A stretch of DNA of 36,443 nt, taken from the NCBI GenBank assembly GCA_903877125.1, contig CAIRCM010000228.1:1-36443 (forward strand). The letters run 5' to 3'. This document shows, piece by piece, positions 1 to 8,162 of this stretch. Source of the DNA: an uncultured Acetobacteraceae bacterium. GTDB lineage: Bacteria; Pseudomonadota; Alphaproteobacteria; Acetobacterales; Acetobacteraceae. The first letter of the stretch is position 1, and each line of letters opens with the position of its first letter. The translations under genes and the position numbers were made by a program. The notes beneath the pieces were generated by a model. The model was not told the DNA's origin. It worked only from the letters and a program-made list of their open reading frames with translations, and did no database searches.

Positions 1-209
1 CTCGTCCGGGCCACCTATAGCGGCACACTGCCACAACAGGTGGCCCGGACGAGCCGGGCCATGACGATTTGGGAGTGGTCGGCCGACTCGTTTAATTTCG
101 GGAGTTGCCTTAGCGCGATCGCCGAAGGCGGAACCGCACGACGGCGTGAATCACGCGATCAAACAAAGACTTCTACAGCACGACAGGGTTAACGTGACCC
201 TGTCGTGCT
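1..209. repeat. Composite palindromic intergenic repeat, copy 1
   Basis: Three parts lie in series. Part A (1-68) is a large inverted repeat whose left arm is cut by the window edge: arm 1-16, 21-nt loop 17-37, right arm 38-68. Part B (about 110-168) contains the internal palindrome GCGTGAATCACGC and ends in GCGATCAAACAAAG. Part C (177-209) is a near-perfect hairpin with 13-nt arms 177-189 and 197-209. A+B is repeated almost base for base at 31152-31321. B+C recurs at 12093-12196 with a different but still self-complementary stem. No ORF is supported here. The element type is not named with certainty; it behaves like a dispersed structured intergenic repeat. Confidence 0.85.
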
Positions 210-430
210 CCATGTGATGCGGAGACGGCCGCGCGCGAAACCGCCATTCAAACCGGCGGGCGCCACTATGACACGGAACGGCTTTTTGAAACCCTCTGTA
301 CCTCTGCGCCTCTCGCGGTGAAATCGCTTGCCGGCGAACGCCCCAGTCGGGCGACCGAGCGCATAAATCGAATCTGGTCCGTTCGGGTTCCAACGCCTCG
401 CCGCTGTCGTGCGACGGCATAACCAAACCC
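210..430. other. Intergenic region with no supported gene
   Basis: This is the stretch downstream of the minus-strand flavoprotein gene. No ORF with family features is visible on either strand. The segment around 290-330 is a run of CTCTG-type repeats ending in GCGGTGAAATCG, resembling a low-complexity intergenic motif common in bacteria. No U-tailed terminator for the flavoprotein gene was found. Confidence 0.5.
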
Positions 431-1846
431 CTAACCGCCCCGGCCAATTGCCCCCGCATAAAGCTCAGGCCCAAAATCCGGCGCCACGTCCCCCATCATC
501 CGGGTGGTGTGCGCGGGCAGATCGGCATGGAACAAATCCCGGCTGATCCGCGCGGTCACCCCTGGAATATCCCGTTTCATGCTCGGCACATCTCCGATCG
601 GCACGCCGAAACTCACGAAGCCCGCCGGCGTGTGCACGTGGATATTGCCCAAAAACGGCGCCGTGCCAGGCACTTTCTCCAGATATTCGTGCCCTTCGCC
701 CAGATAGGGATGGGCGCCGAGGTCGTCGTTCTCCTCGCCCGCCGGCGGGGTGAAACGGTCGCGCCACAGCAGGATATGCTGCGCGAACTCCGCCAGTTCC
801 GGCCGGGCGGAGGGATCCTGGAAATACCCGGTGCCCGCGATGGCGAAGTCGCATGTCACCGCCGCATCCCCTGCGCGGGCGACGATACGCTCCCCTTCGA
901 TCCGAGCGTCCGTCCAGGCCGCACCCAGATGCAGGTGGAAATTGGGAAACGCCACCGTTCGGGCGATCGCATCGACCGTCGGCGTGGAACCGGATCGCTG
1001 GAACCGCAATGCCTGCTGCCAGCGGATCGCGTCCGGCAACGACCGGTAATTGTCGTAGGCGCCCGGGAAGCCGCGCGACCGGCTGATCGGCACGGCCGCG
1101 ATGGTGGTACGGCGGGCATACAGGTGAACCTCCCGCGCCCCGGCCTCCAGTGCCACCCCGGCCGCATCGAAGGCCGAGGCTGCTGCGCCGACCACCGCCA
1201 CGGACTTGCCCCGCAGCGCCGCGAAATCGATCCGGTCCGCGGTGTGGGCACGAAACGTCTCGGGCAACCCGGCCAGCACCGGCGGCAGATAGGGCCCGCC
1301 GGTGCCGCCGACGCCGTTCGCCAGCACGACTTTCCGGGTCGCCTCGACACGCTCGGCGCCATCGACCGCCAGATGCAGCCGGAAACGATCGCCCGCCGGT
1401 TCGATGCGGGTCAGCCGTGTCCCATAACGGACCTCGATCCCCAGGAACCGCTTGTACCACGACAGGTAATCGGCCCAATCGAGGCGGGGAATCCGATCGA
1501 TCGCGGCATAGGCCGCCTGACCATGCCGAGCCTCGTACCACGCCTGAAAGCTGAGGCTTGGAAGACCGATCTCGGGCCCGACAAGCGATTTCGGCGTGCG
1601 CAGCAGGTTCATCCGCGCGGCATTCCGCCAGACCCCGGCACGGTCTTCGTCCGGCGCGGCATCGATGACCGAGACCTTGCCGATCCCCGCCCGCCGCATC
1701 GCCCAGGCGAACGCGCACCCAGTCTGCCCGCCGCCGACCAGGACGACGTTGTGGTCGATACCGGGGCGGTCCGGCACCCAGTTCGCCGGTGCCGGGCCGA
1801 TCAGGCGTAAGGTTTCCCTGGCGGCGGCATCGGGGTCCGGGGTCAT
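431..1846 (-). CDS. FAD/NAD(P)-dependent oxidoreductase, class-B monooxygenase-like
   Basis: This encodes a 471-residue two-dinucleotide-binding flavoprotein. The FAD-binding GGGQTG motif is at about residues 38-43, with an acidic beta-2 end (VSVIDA) after it. The NAD(P)-binding GAAASA motif is at about 220-225, and a GTGY motif resembling the ATGY signature of N-hydroxylating and Baeyer-Villiger-type monooxygenases is at about 338-341. It probably oxygenates or oxidises a small organic substrate in the cytoplasm using NAD(P)H; the substrate cannot be told. ATG codons occur at 1852 and 1846. GGAGGA abuts the first and is 6 nt from the second, so 1846 is preferred. It is the last gene of a minus-strand operon, 13 nt after the thioesterase gene. 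Confidence 0.85.
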   Translation of the reverse strand: MTPDPDAAARETLRLIGPAPANWVPDRPGIDHNVVLVGGGQTGCAFAWAMRRAGIGKVSVIDAAPDEDRAGVWRNAARMNLLRTPKSLVGPEIGLPSLSFQAWYEARHGQAAYAAIDRIPRLDWADYLSWYKRFLGIEVRYGTRLTRIEPAGDRFRLHLAVDGAERVEATRKVVLANGVGGTGGPYLPPVLAGLPETFRAHTADRIDFAALRGKSVAVVGAAASAFDAAGVALEAGAREVHLYARRTTIAAVPISRSRGFPGAYDNYRSLPDAIRWQQALRFQRSGSTPTVDAIARTVAFPNFHLHLGAAWTDARIEGERIVARAGDAAVTCDFAIAGTGYFQDPSARPELAEFAQHILLWRDRFTPPAGEENDDLGAHPYLGEGHEYLEKVPGTAPFLGNIHVHTPAGFVSFGVPIGDVPSMKRDIPGVTARISRDLFHADLPAHTTRMMGDVAPDFGPELYAGAIGRGG

Positions 1847-1859
1847 TGTCATTCCTCCG

Positions 1860-2279
1860 TTATGTCGGGCGAGGACGAAACACCCGCCAGATCCCGTCCA
1901 CGGCCAGCACATCCTTCTCGCCCACCCGCACCAGCCCGCGAACGAACACCATTGAACCGGTTGCTCGGGTAACCTCGCCGCGCAATTCCAGGAAATCCCC
2001 AGGACTGACCGCCCCCAGAAAGTGGGTGTTCAACTGGATCGTGACATTCGGTGCCCGGTTTGCCGCCGCCCACACATAAAGGCCCAGCACATGATCCGCG
2101 AAGGTCATCAGAATGCCCCCATGGATCGCCCCGGCTGGATTCACATGATCCGGCCGCGTGACGAACCCGTAACGCCAACCATCGGGAAAACGTTGTGCGT
2201 AGGCCGGCCCCAGGCCGCCCGGCATCGGCCCGTCGGCCATTTCCTTCCAGCCATGCGCCGTGGGATCGAAGCCGCTCAT
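1860..2279 (-). CDS. PaaI-type hotdog-fold thioesterase
   Basis: This 139-residue protein has the PaaI/4HBT hotdog pattern. The N-P-A-G-A-I-H-G-G motif at about 47-55 is the HGG signature of acyl-CoA thioesterases, followed by the long helix (ILMTFADHVLG) and the sheet segments IQLNTHFLGA and GDFLELRGEV. The expected role is hydrolysis of a small or aromatic acyl-CoA; the substrate is unknown. The start ATG overlaps the HAD stop codon (ATGA), indicating translational coupling. Many out-of-frame ORFs cover this DNA, but only this frame carries a family pattern. Confidence 0.88.
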   Translation of the reverse strand: MSGFDPTAHGWKEMADGPMPGGLGPAYAQRFPDGWRYGFVTRPDHVNPAGAIHGGILMTFADHVLGLYVWAAANRAPNVTIQLNTHFLGAVSPGDFLELRGEVTRATGSMVFVRGLVRVGEKDVLAVDGIWRVFRPRPT

Positions 2280-2923
2280 GCCACGCCATCCAGCATGTCG
2301 GCGAGGCCGATGAGCGACGTCAGCCGGAAATGCGCCTGATCGATCTCCGGCCGCTCCTCGTGCATCCAGCCCCAGGGCCCGCGGCGGAGGAACACCGCCG
2401 TCATCCCCGCCGCACGCGATGGTACCACATCGTTGTCGACACGATCCCCGACATAGGCGATCTCCTCGGCCGGGACGCCGGCAGCTTCGATCACCTTCTC
2501 GAAAAACAGGGGATTGGGCTTCGACACGCCCCAGCCGGCGGAACTCGCGATGTGATCGGCCGGCACGCCGAGGCGGACAAGCGCATCCTCCGACGCTTCC
2601 GGCTGATTGCCGGCGATGATTACGCGATAACCGCGCGCGCGCAGTTCGGTCAGGCAGGGAATGGCGTCGGGATAAAGGTCGGCGTGGATGAAATCGTAGC
2701 GGTAGCCGGTTTCCGCCCGTTTCTGCCGGACAGTGGAGAAGTCGATGTCGGGCCGGAAAATCTCGAACACCCGGCGCAGCGATTGGCCACGCGACATCAC
2801 CACCCCGATGGCGGTGAACAGAGTCAGGCGCGGCACGCCAAGAAACTGGGCCCAATCGTCCCAGTGGCGGGTTTCGTCGATCAGGGTCTCTCCAACGTCG
2901 AAGCAGACGGCTTTGATGGGCAT
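2276..2923 (-). CDS. HAD-superfamily hydrolase
   Basis: This 215-residue HAD phosphatase-like protein has motif I at residues 7-14 (CFDVGETL), motif II IIAGNQ, and motif III/IV KPNPLFFEKVIEAAG followed by YVGDRVDNDV. The cap region between motifs I and II is helical. Position +2 after the nucleophile Asp is Gly, not the usual acid/base Asp, as in the FDVGxTL subgroup. Phosphatase or dehalogenase-type chemistry is expected, but the substrate is unknown. An ATG 30 nt upstream (2953) is possible; 2923 is chosen because the protein then begins directly with the first beta strand. It lies between the methyltransferase and thioesterase genes. Confidence 0.85.
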   Translation of the reverse strand: MPIKAVCFDVGETLIDETRHWDDWAQFLGVPRLTLFTAIGVVMSRGQSLRRVFEIFRPDIDFSTVRQKRAETGYRYDFIHADLYPDAIPCLTELRARGYRVIIAGNQPEASEDALVRLGVPADHIASSAGWGVSKPNPLFFEKVIEAAGVPAEEIAYVGDRVDNDVVPSRAAGMTAVFLRRGPWGWMHEERPEIDQAHFRLTSLIGLADMLDGVA

Positions 2924-2986
2924 CGTGGGTTCCAGATGGTGCGGCGGGATCATGGTGGCGGCGGGCGGGGTTTGACAACCTGCCTG

Positions 2987-3634
2987 CTAAAGCACCAACT
3001 CGGTGCGGCGCATCCGGCCCAGAATCTGTTGCGGCCGCTTGTATTCGTCTACCGTCGCGGCGATAAACTCATAAGCGACTGGGAATGACGCCGCGAAATC
3101 GCGCAACGCAACCACTTCGTCCGGTTGAAACTCATCGAAGATAAAGAAATAGTCCGGTATGGACGACCAAAGGCTGGCGAGCAGAAACAAAGTCGAGGAG
3201 TAAAGGTCTGCATCGAAATGGACCAAAATCGGCGATCCGATACGGGTCGATGCCAAAAAACCCGGCAGCGTGTTCTGAAACCATCCGGTTACAAAACTGA
3301 CGCGGTCGTCCTGAATGTTCGGTAGATTTTCAACCGCGAAATGACCGCGCGGGCTTTCAGGCGCCCAGTTTTCCGGCAGACCCTGGAAGCTATCGAAGCC
3401 GCAGAAACGCGCGGATGGATGGGTGAAGCGGGCTGCGATCCGTTGCAAGCTCCAACCCTCATAGACCCCGAATTCGAGATATGTCAGCGGAACGTCGCCG
3501 ATAACCTGACAGGCGATATCGTAAAGCTTGGTCTTGTCTTCCAGTGGCGCGAAACGCGCGACCGGATTCGGCCAATACACCTCGTCCATGGCACGATCGA
3601 ACAGGCCGTGACGCAAGTGAGAATGATCAGCCAT
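2987..3634 (-). CDS. TylF/MycF-like class I SAM methyltransferase
   Basis: This 215-residue protein resembles the TylF/MacF O-methyltransferase family. The SAM-binding motif YLEFGVYEGWSL is at about 52-63, followed by FCGFDSFQGLPE. HFDADLYSST and IFDEFQPDE match the acidic metal-binding segments of the family. Members methylate hydroxyls of sugars or secondary metabolites, usually Mg2+-dependently. The gene opens the minus-strand operon, with GGGAAAGAG upstream of its ATG. Its 3' half is clearly more AT-rich than neighbouring genes (for example 3120-3330), suggesting separate ancestry. The substrate is unknown. Confidence 0.82.
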   Translation of the reverse strand: MADHSHLRHGLFDRAMDEVYWPNPVARFAPLEDKTKLYDIACQVIGDVPLTYLEFGVYEGWSLQRIAARFTHPSARFCGFDSFQGLPENWAPESPRGHFAVENLPNIQDDRVSFVTGWFQNTLPGFLASTRIGSPILVHFDADLYSSTLFLLASLWSSIPDYFFIFDEFQPDEVVALRDFAASFPVAYEFIAATVDEYKRPQQILGRMRRTELVL

Positions 3635-3793
3635 GGTCTCTTTCCCGCTAATGACGCGTCTTGGTATTGTATGCGGTTACAGCACGCAAGATCGGCCAAG
3701 CAGGACGAACTGTTTCGGTTTTGCACTCCGCGCCCCCGGATCGCCGTGCCCCGCGACGGTGCGGGGTTTGACAATCCGTCCCGGCGCCCGACT

Positions 3794-5341
3794 ATGCCGG
3801 AGATGTCCAAGCTGACCGATTACACATCCTATGCCGACGCCCAACGCCATTTCAGCGGTGCTGAGCTGTGGGCGCTGTTCGATGGCGATCGGAACAGGCT
3901 GAACATCGCCCATGAATGTGTGGACCGCTGGGCCGCGGGCCCGGATCGGACCGCGATACGCTTGGCCTTCGGCGATGGCGGGACCGAGGAAATCGGGTTT
4001 CATGCCCTGTCCGTCTGGTCCGCCCGGTTCGCGCACTGGCTGGTAGGGCAGGGGGTGGCGCCTGGGGACCGGGTCGCGATCATGCTCGAACCGTCCTTGC
4101 CGTTTTACGCGGCCCTGTTCGGCGCGATGAAGGCCGGGGCGGTGGCGGTGCCGCTGTTCACCCTGTTCGGACCCGACGGCGTGTGCCTGCGGGTCGACGA
4201 TTGTTCACCCGTCCTGCTGTTGACCAACGTCGAGAAAGCCGAAACCACCGGACCGCTGACCCACACCCGCACAGTCGTCGCCGATGACGCCTTCATGGCC
4301 GCCCTGCTCGGATTCCCCGACCGTTTCACCGCGGATACGGCGGCCGATGCGATGGCGATGTACCAATACACCTCCGGTACCACGCGCGATCTGCCGGACG
4401 CGATCAAACATACCCACCGTGCGGTCGTCGTGGTCGCGAATGCCGCGCTTTACGGGACCGGGGTGCGGCCGGGCGATCGGTTCTTCTGCCCCTCCTCGCC
4501 GGCCTGGGGCCACGGGCTGTGGCATGGCACGCTGGCGCCGCTGGGCCTGGGGGTGGAGACGGGAACGTTCTCCGGACGCTTCGACGCCGAACGGCTGCTG
4601 CGGGCGATTTCCCGCTTCGGTATCACCAACCTCTCCGCCGCCGCCACGCACTATCGGATGATGAAGAACACCGGCGCGGCGGACCGTTACCAATACGCGG
4701 TGCAGAAAATGTCCTTCACCGGCGAACCGGTCGACAGCGAATCGTTGGCCTGGGCGGAGGCGACATTCCGCACCCGCCTGTGCAGCATGTACGGCACGAC
4801 CGAGGTGGGCGTGATCCTCGCCGACTATCCCGGTGCCGCCGATTTCCCCGGCCGTCCGGGTTCCTTGGGCAAGCCGGTGCCGGGCGTGAAGGTCGACGTT
4901 ATCGGCCCCGACGGTCACCCTGCCGAGACCGGCGAGATCAAGGTCTGGCGCCACAACGCCTGGTTCCCGACCAAGGACCGCGGGCGCATCGATGCGGACG
5001 GGTATTTCTGGCATGGCGGCCGAGCGGACGACGTTATCATCTCCGCCGGCTGGACCATCGGTGCGACCGAGGTGGAGGATGCACTTTTGAAACATGAGGC
5101 GGTGCGCGAAGCGGCCGTGATCGGCGTGCCCGATCCGCTGCGCGGTCAGGTCATCAAGGCGTTCATCGTGGCGAACCGGACCGGCGACGATGGGCTGGCG
5201 GCGGATATCCAGTCCTTCGTCCGCACCCGGCTCAGCCAACATGAATATCCCCGGATCGTGCAGTTCGTTTCCGAACTGCCAAAGACCCCGGCCGGCAAGA
5301 TCAACCGCAAAACACTGCGCGACCAAGAGGCAGCGGCATGA
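3794..5341 (+). CDS. Acyl-CoA synthetase (AMP-binding, ANL superfamily)
   Basis: This 515-residue adenylate-forming enzyme activates a carboxylic acid to acyl-CoA via acyl-AMP. The phosphate-binding loop at about residues 192-207 reads TSGTTRDLPDAIKH, not the usual TSGTTGxPKG. The substrate region SSPAWGHGLWHG follows, then SMYGTTEVG (A5), KDRGRID (near A7) and C-terminal PKTPAGKINRK with the catalytic Lys. The reading frame stays open far upstream to 3341, but family similarity begins at the ATG at 3794 or 3803; GGAG directly abuts the latter, so 3794 is taken. The stop overlaps the next start (ATGA), so the two genes form an operon. Confidence 0.88.
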   Translation: MPEMSKLTDYTSYADAQRHFSGAELWALFDGDRNRLNIAHECVDRWAAGPDRTAIRLAFGDGGTEEIGFHALSVWSARFAHWLVGQGVAPGDRVAIMLEPSLPFYAALFGAMKAGAVAVPLFTLFGPDGVCLRVDDCSPVLLLTNVEKAETTGPLTHTRTVVADDAFMAALLGFPDRFTADTAADAMAMYQYTSGTTRDLPDAIKHTHRAVVVVANAALYGTGVRPGDRFFCPSSPAWGHGLWHGTLAPLGLGVETGTFSGRFDAERLLRAISRFGITNLSAAATHYRMMKNTGAADRYQYAVQKMSFTGEPVDSESLAWAEATFRTRLCSMYGTTEVGVILADYPGAADFPGRPGSLGKPVPGVKVDVIGPDGHPAETGEIKVWRHNAWFPTKDRGRIDADGYFWHGGRADDVIISAGWTIGATEVEDALLKHEAVREAAVIGVPDPLRGQVIKAFIVANRTGDDGLAADIQSFVRTRLSQHEYPRIVQFVSELPKTPAGKINRKTLRDQEAAA

Positions 5342-6468
5342 CCGATATGAAATTCCCAAAAATTACCGACCAGGGCATGGACGCGCTGCGCGCCCGCATC
5401 GGCGTGCCTATCGAAAACACCCTCGAACCCTGGTGCCATGAGGCCACGCGCGACAATATCCGCCATTACGCGCATGGCATCGGCGATGACAATCCGCTCT
5501 GGTGCGATCCGGCTTACGCCGCCAAAACCGCCTTCGGCACTGTCGTCGCGCTGCCGAGCTTCCTCTTCGCGACCAGCCGGATCGTGTCCGGCTATGTCGG
5601 CGGCCTGCCCGGCGTGCATGCGATGTGGGCCGGCGCCGACTGGACCTGGCACAAACCGGTTCTGCGCAACGATGAAATCACCACCGAGGCCAGGCTGAAA
5701 GACCTCATCGAACACGAAACCAGATTCGCCGGCCGAGCCGTCCAGCAGATCTACAATGTCGCCTTCTTCAACCAGCACGGCGACAAGGTAGCCGAGGCCG
5801 ACAGTTGGTGCTTCCGCACCGACCGCGATCTGGCCCGAGAATCCGGGACCAAATACACCGAGGTCAAATCCCGTGCCCCGCATCGTTATACCGAGGCGGA
5901 ACTGGCCGACATCTACCGGCACTATCACGACGAAACGATCCGCGGTGCCACCCCGCGTTATTGGGAAGATGTAACCGAAGGCGAGGCCCTGCCGACCATG
6001 GTGAAAGGCCCGATGACCGTTACCGGCTTCATCGCCTACGCGCAGGGCTGGGGCGGTTTGTATATCCGCGCCAACAAACTGGCCTGGAAACAGATCCACG
6101 CCCATCCCGGCCTGGGCATTCCAAACCGTTTCGGGATACCGGATTGCCCCGAGCGGGTGCATTGGGAACCGGAATTCGCGTTGATGGTCGGGGCACCCGG
6201 CGCCTACGATTACGGTCCCGAACGGTGCTCATGGTTGACACACCAGTTGACGAACTGGATGGGCGACGCCGGCTTCCTGCGCAAAGCCAGTTGCAAGATC
6301 CGCCGACACAATCCCGAAGGCGACGCACTGTTCTTCTCCGCGAAGGTGGTGCGCAAATTCATCGAGAATGGGCAACATCTCGTGGAAATCAGTCAGGAGG
6401 CGCGCACCCAAACCGACGAGCTTTCGGTGCTGGGTTCCGGCATCGTCGCGTTGCCGTCCAGGGGATAG
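5338..6468 (+). CDS. MaoC-type hydratase with N-terminal FAS1-like dehydratase domain
   Basis: This 376-residue protein has a double hotdog architecture. The N-terminal FAS1-like dehydratase domain (about 15-160) contains HYAHGIGDDNPLWCDPAYA and the strand YNVAFFNQHGDKVAEA. The C-terminal hotdog (about 205-370) begins with the MaoC-like segment YWEDVTEGEALP. Such proteins hydrate or dehydrate enoyl-CoA or 3-hydroxyacyl-CoA. Translational coupling to the acyl-CoA synthetase suggests both act in one acyl-CoA degradation route, perhaps of a cyclic or branched acid. The exact substrate cannot be inferred. It ends 9 nt from the convergent dgoK stop. Confidence 0.85.
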   Translation: MTDMKFPKITDQGMDALRARIGVPIENTLEPWCHEATRDNIRHYAHGIGDDNPLWCDPAYAAKTAFGTVVALPSFLFATSRIVSGYVGGLPGVHAMWAGADWTWHKPVLRNDEITTEARLKDLIEHETRFAGRAVQQIYNVAFFNQHGDKVAEADSWCFRTDRDLARESGTKYTEVKSRAPHRYTEAELADIYRHYHDETIRGATPRYWEDVTEGEALPTMVKGPMTVTGFIAYAQGWGGLYIRANKLAWKQIHAHPGLGIPNRFGIPDCPERVHWEPEFALMVGAPGAYDYGPERCSWLTHQLTNWMGDAGFLRKASCKIRRHNPEGDALFFSAKVVRKFIENGQHLVEISQEARTQTDELSVLGSGIVALPSRG

Positions 6469-6477
6469 ATTGGGACT

Positions 6478-7356
6478 TCAATCCCACATCGCCAGATCCC
6501 CGATCAGCGCCAAACCCGCCGCCGCCGCGTCGCCGTCCTGCCGCTCGGCGTAGCCGCCGCAGGTCGCGATGGCACCGGCATAAAGCTTCGTCAGCTCCGG
6601 CGCTCCAATCACATGCACCACCGCGCCCGCGGGCATGGCCGCGCGAATTTCGTGGCCGATGAGAATGCCGCTGAGATAGGCGCCGGCATCGGTTTCCGCC
6701 AAGGCACCGACCAGCGTCTGGGCGCGCACGCCGAAGATGTGATGCAGCAACCCGCCGGGATCGGCGGAGCGCCGAACCCCAGCCTCGAACGATGCCCCGT
6801 TGGCCGGGCCGTCGCGCATGGTGCGTCCGAGGATGGTATGGCCGCGCACCGCACCATAGACTTCCCCGGTCATATGCGTGGTGAAGCCCGCGATGCGCCC
6901 GTCTTCCACCCGCACCCATTTCGAGTGCGTACCCGGCAGGCAGGCGATTCCGCCCGCCGCCAGAAGCGACGGGATCCCGAATATCTGCGTTTCCTCGCCA
7001 CGCATGACCTCCGCCACCCCAGCGGCATCGGTGCCGTTCAGGCCCGGCACCAGCTTGACCCTGGCCCAATCGAACGGAACGTCGGTGAGCGCGGCGGCAA
7101 CGTCGGCGGGCGCGGCGGGAATTGGCAGATACGGCGCCTCCAGCCAGCCCTGCCGGCTGCCGATCATGCCGGACAGCAGGACCCGATCCTCCCCAGCGGC
7201 TAGCCAGGGACCGATTTCCTCCCGCAAGGTATCGCTGAACCGGCCATCCGGCACGTTGACAATGCCACGCTGGCTGGCGCGGCGGTCCCGGATGGTGCCA
7301 TCGGGGGCGAGGCGGAAGGCGCGGAAACTGGTGGTTCCCCAGTCTATGCCGATCAT
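6478..7356 (-). CDS. dgoK: 2-dehydro-3-deoxygalactonokinase
   Basis: This 292-residue protein phosphorylates 2-keto-3-deoxygalactonate at O6 using ATP, in the De Ley-Doudoroff galactonate pathway. The ASKHA kinase phosphate-1 motif IGIDWGTTSFRAF is at residues 2-14. Family segments LSGMIGSRQGW (61-71), MRGEETQIFG (118-127) and LPGTHSKWV (140-148) are present. Start 7356 follows AGGAGA at good spacing; an upstream in-frame Met at 7395 lacks the conserved N-terminus. No dgoA aldolase, galactonate dehydratase or transporter is adjacent, so its pathway partners lie elsewhere, unless the nearby Gfo/Idh/MocA enzyme takes part. Confidence 0.9.
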   Translation of the reverse strand: MIGIDWGTTSFRAFRLAPDGTIRDRRASQRGIVNVPDGRFSDTLREEIGPWLAAGEDRVLLSGMIGSRQGWLEAPYLPIPAAPADVAAALTDVPFDWARVKLVPGLNGTDAAGVAEVMRGEETQIFGIPSLLAAGGIACLPGTHSKWVRVEDGRIAGFTTHMTGEVYGAVRGHTILGRTMRDGPANGASFEAGVRRSADPGGLLHHIFGVRAQTLVGALAETDAGAYLSGILIGHEIRAAMPAGAVVHVIGAPELTKLYAGAIATCGGYAERQDGDAAAAGLALIGDLAMWD

Positions 7357-7411
7357 GGGACGTCGTCTCCTGGCCGAGGGTTGATGGCCCACCATACCCC
7401 CGCGCCGCCCT

Positions 7412-8104
7412 TCAAAAAACCCGGACGTCCTTCACGGAAATGTCGGACAGGATGACCTTGGCGGTCCATGCGTCGGTCTTCTTTTGCTGGTAGACAGTCT
7501 GTGCGTACATCGTCCAATGGCGTTTGTGGCGGACGCCAAAGACGAAACCCATTCCGTCGCCCTTAAAAACGACCTTATCTGTCGATTCAAAATCCTCGCG
7601 AAAATATTCGCTCGGGTGGAACGTATTTTTCGCGAACTGCAACGTCGTTTTCTGCGCTTTATCCATTTCGGACGTTCTTGGCGAAAACACATTGTGATGG
7701 CTGACCCGAACGGCGCCATCGCCGGAGCGGACATATCCGACCGAGCAGCCGGTCATCGACGCCGTCATCATGATATCGGGACCGTCGTCCGGGTCCAGGA
7801 TGACATAGTACCCGGTGTCGCGGCCCCAAGGCAGATAGTAGGTGGGAAGGTAGCCGTTGATGATGCGGGCCATGTCGTCGGTCGTCAGGCTGTAATAACT
7901 GCCGCCGTTGCCCGTCGATCCCATATTTTCAAAATCCAACAAGCGGGCGGCGCTGGTGGGAAAGTCGGTTTGCGAGCCGGTACCGGTTATGATGATGTTT
8001 TCAGAAAGGAATGCCAGCGGATCGCCACCGACCAGTCCCTGATGGATCGCCTTGCATTCCGTGATCGACATTGCCTGGGCCCTTGCACGAACGGCGGCAT
8101 GCAT
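7412..8104 (-). CDS. Orphan protein with CNF1/BLF1-like Cys-His signature
   Basis: This 230-residue protein has no confident family assignment. The central segment at about 111-139 reads ...SMTGCSVGYV, then a turn (RSGDGA), then VRVSHHN. The spacing between Cys120 and His136/137 (16-17 residues) resembles the Cys-His dyad of the CNF1/BLF1/CheD glutamine-deamidase fold, where a (S/T)GC motif precedes a His about 12-15 residues on. No signal peptide or membrane segment is seen. The gene is visibly more AT-rich than dgoK and the Gfo gene beside it, consistent with transfer. The start is uncertain: TTG 8134, ATG 8104 and ATG 8071 are all in frame with weak ribosome-binding sites. It could instead be an unrelated immunity or hypothetical protein. 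Confidence 0.7.
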   Translation of the reverse strand: MHAAVRARAQAMSITECKAIHQGLVGGDPLAFLSENIIITGTGSQTDFPTSAARLLDFENMGSTGNGGSYYSLTTDDMARIINGYLPTYYLPWGRDTGYYVILDPDDGPDIMMTASMTGCSVGYVRSGDGAVRVSHHNVFSPRTSEMDKAQKTTLQFAKNTFHPSEYFREDFESTDKVVFKGDGMGFVFGVRHKRHWTMYAQTVYQQKKTDAWTAKVILSDISVKDVRVF

Positions 8105-8162
8105 AGCGGGAGGTGTCGGCAACCGCAACGACAAAGCAGACGCCGGCGCGGGTATGCCACCA

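Noticed and set aside
509-1810. Plus-strand 433-residue open frame opposite the flavoprotein gene
   Set aside because: Arg/Pro/Gly-rich composition typical of antisense shadows in GC-rich DNA, no family motifs, and a well-supported gene on the other strand.
2195-3088. Plus-strand 297-residue open frame over the HAD gene
   Set aside because: No recognisable domain; minus frame has all HAD motifs.
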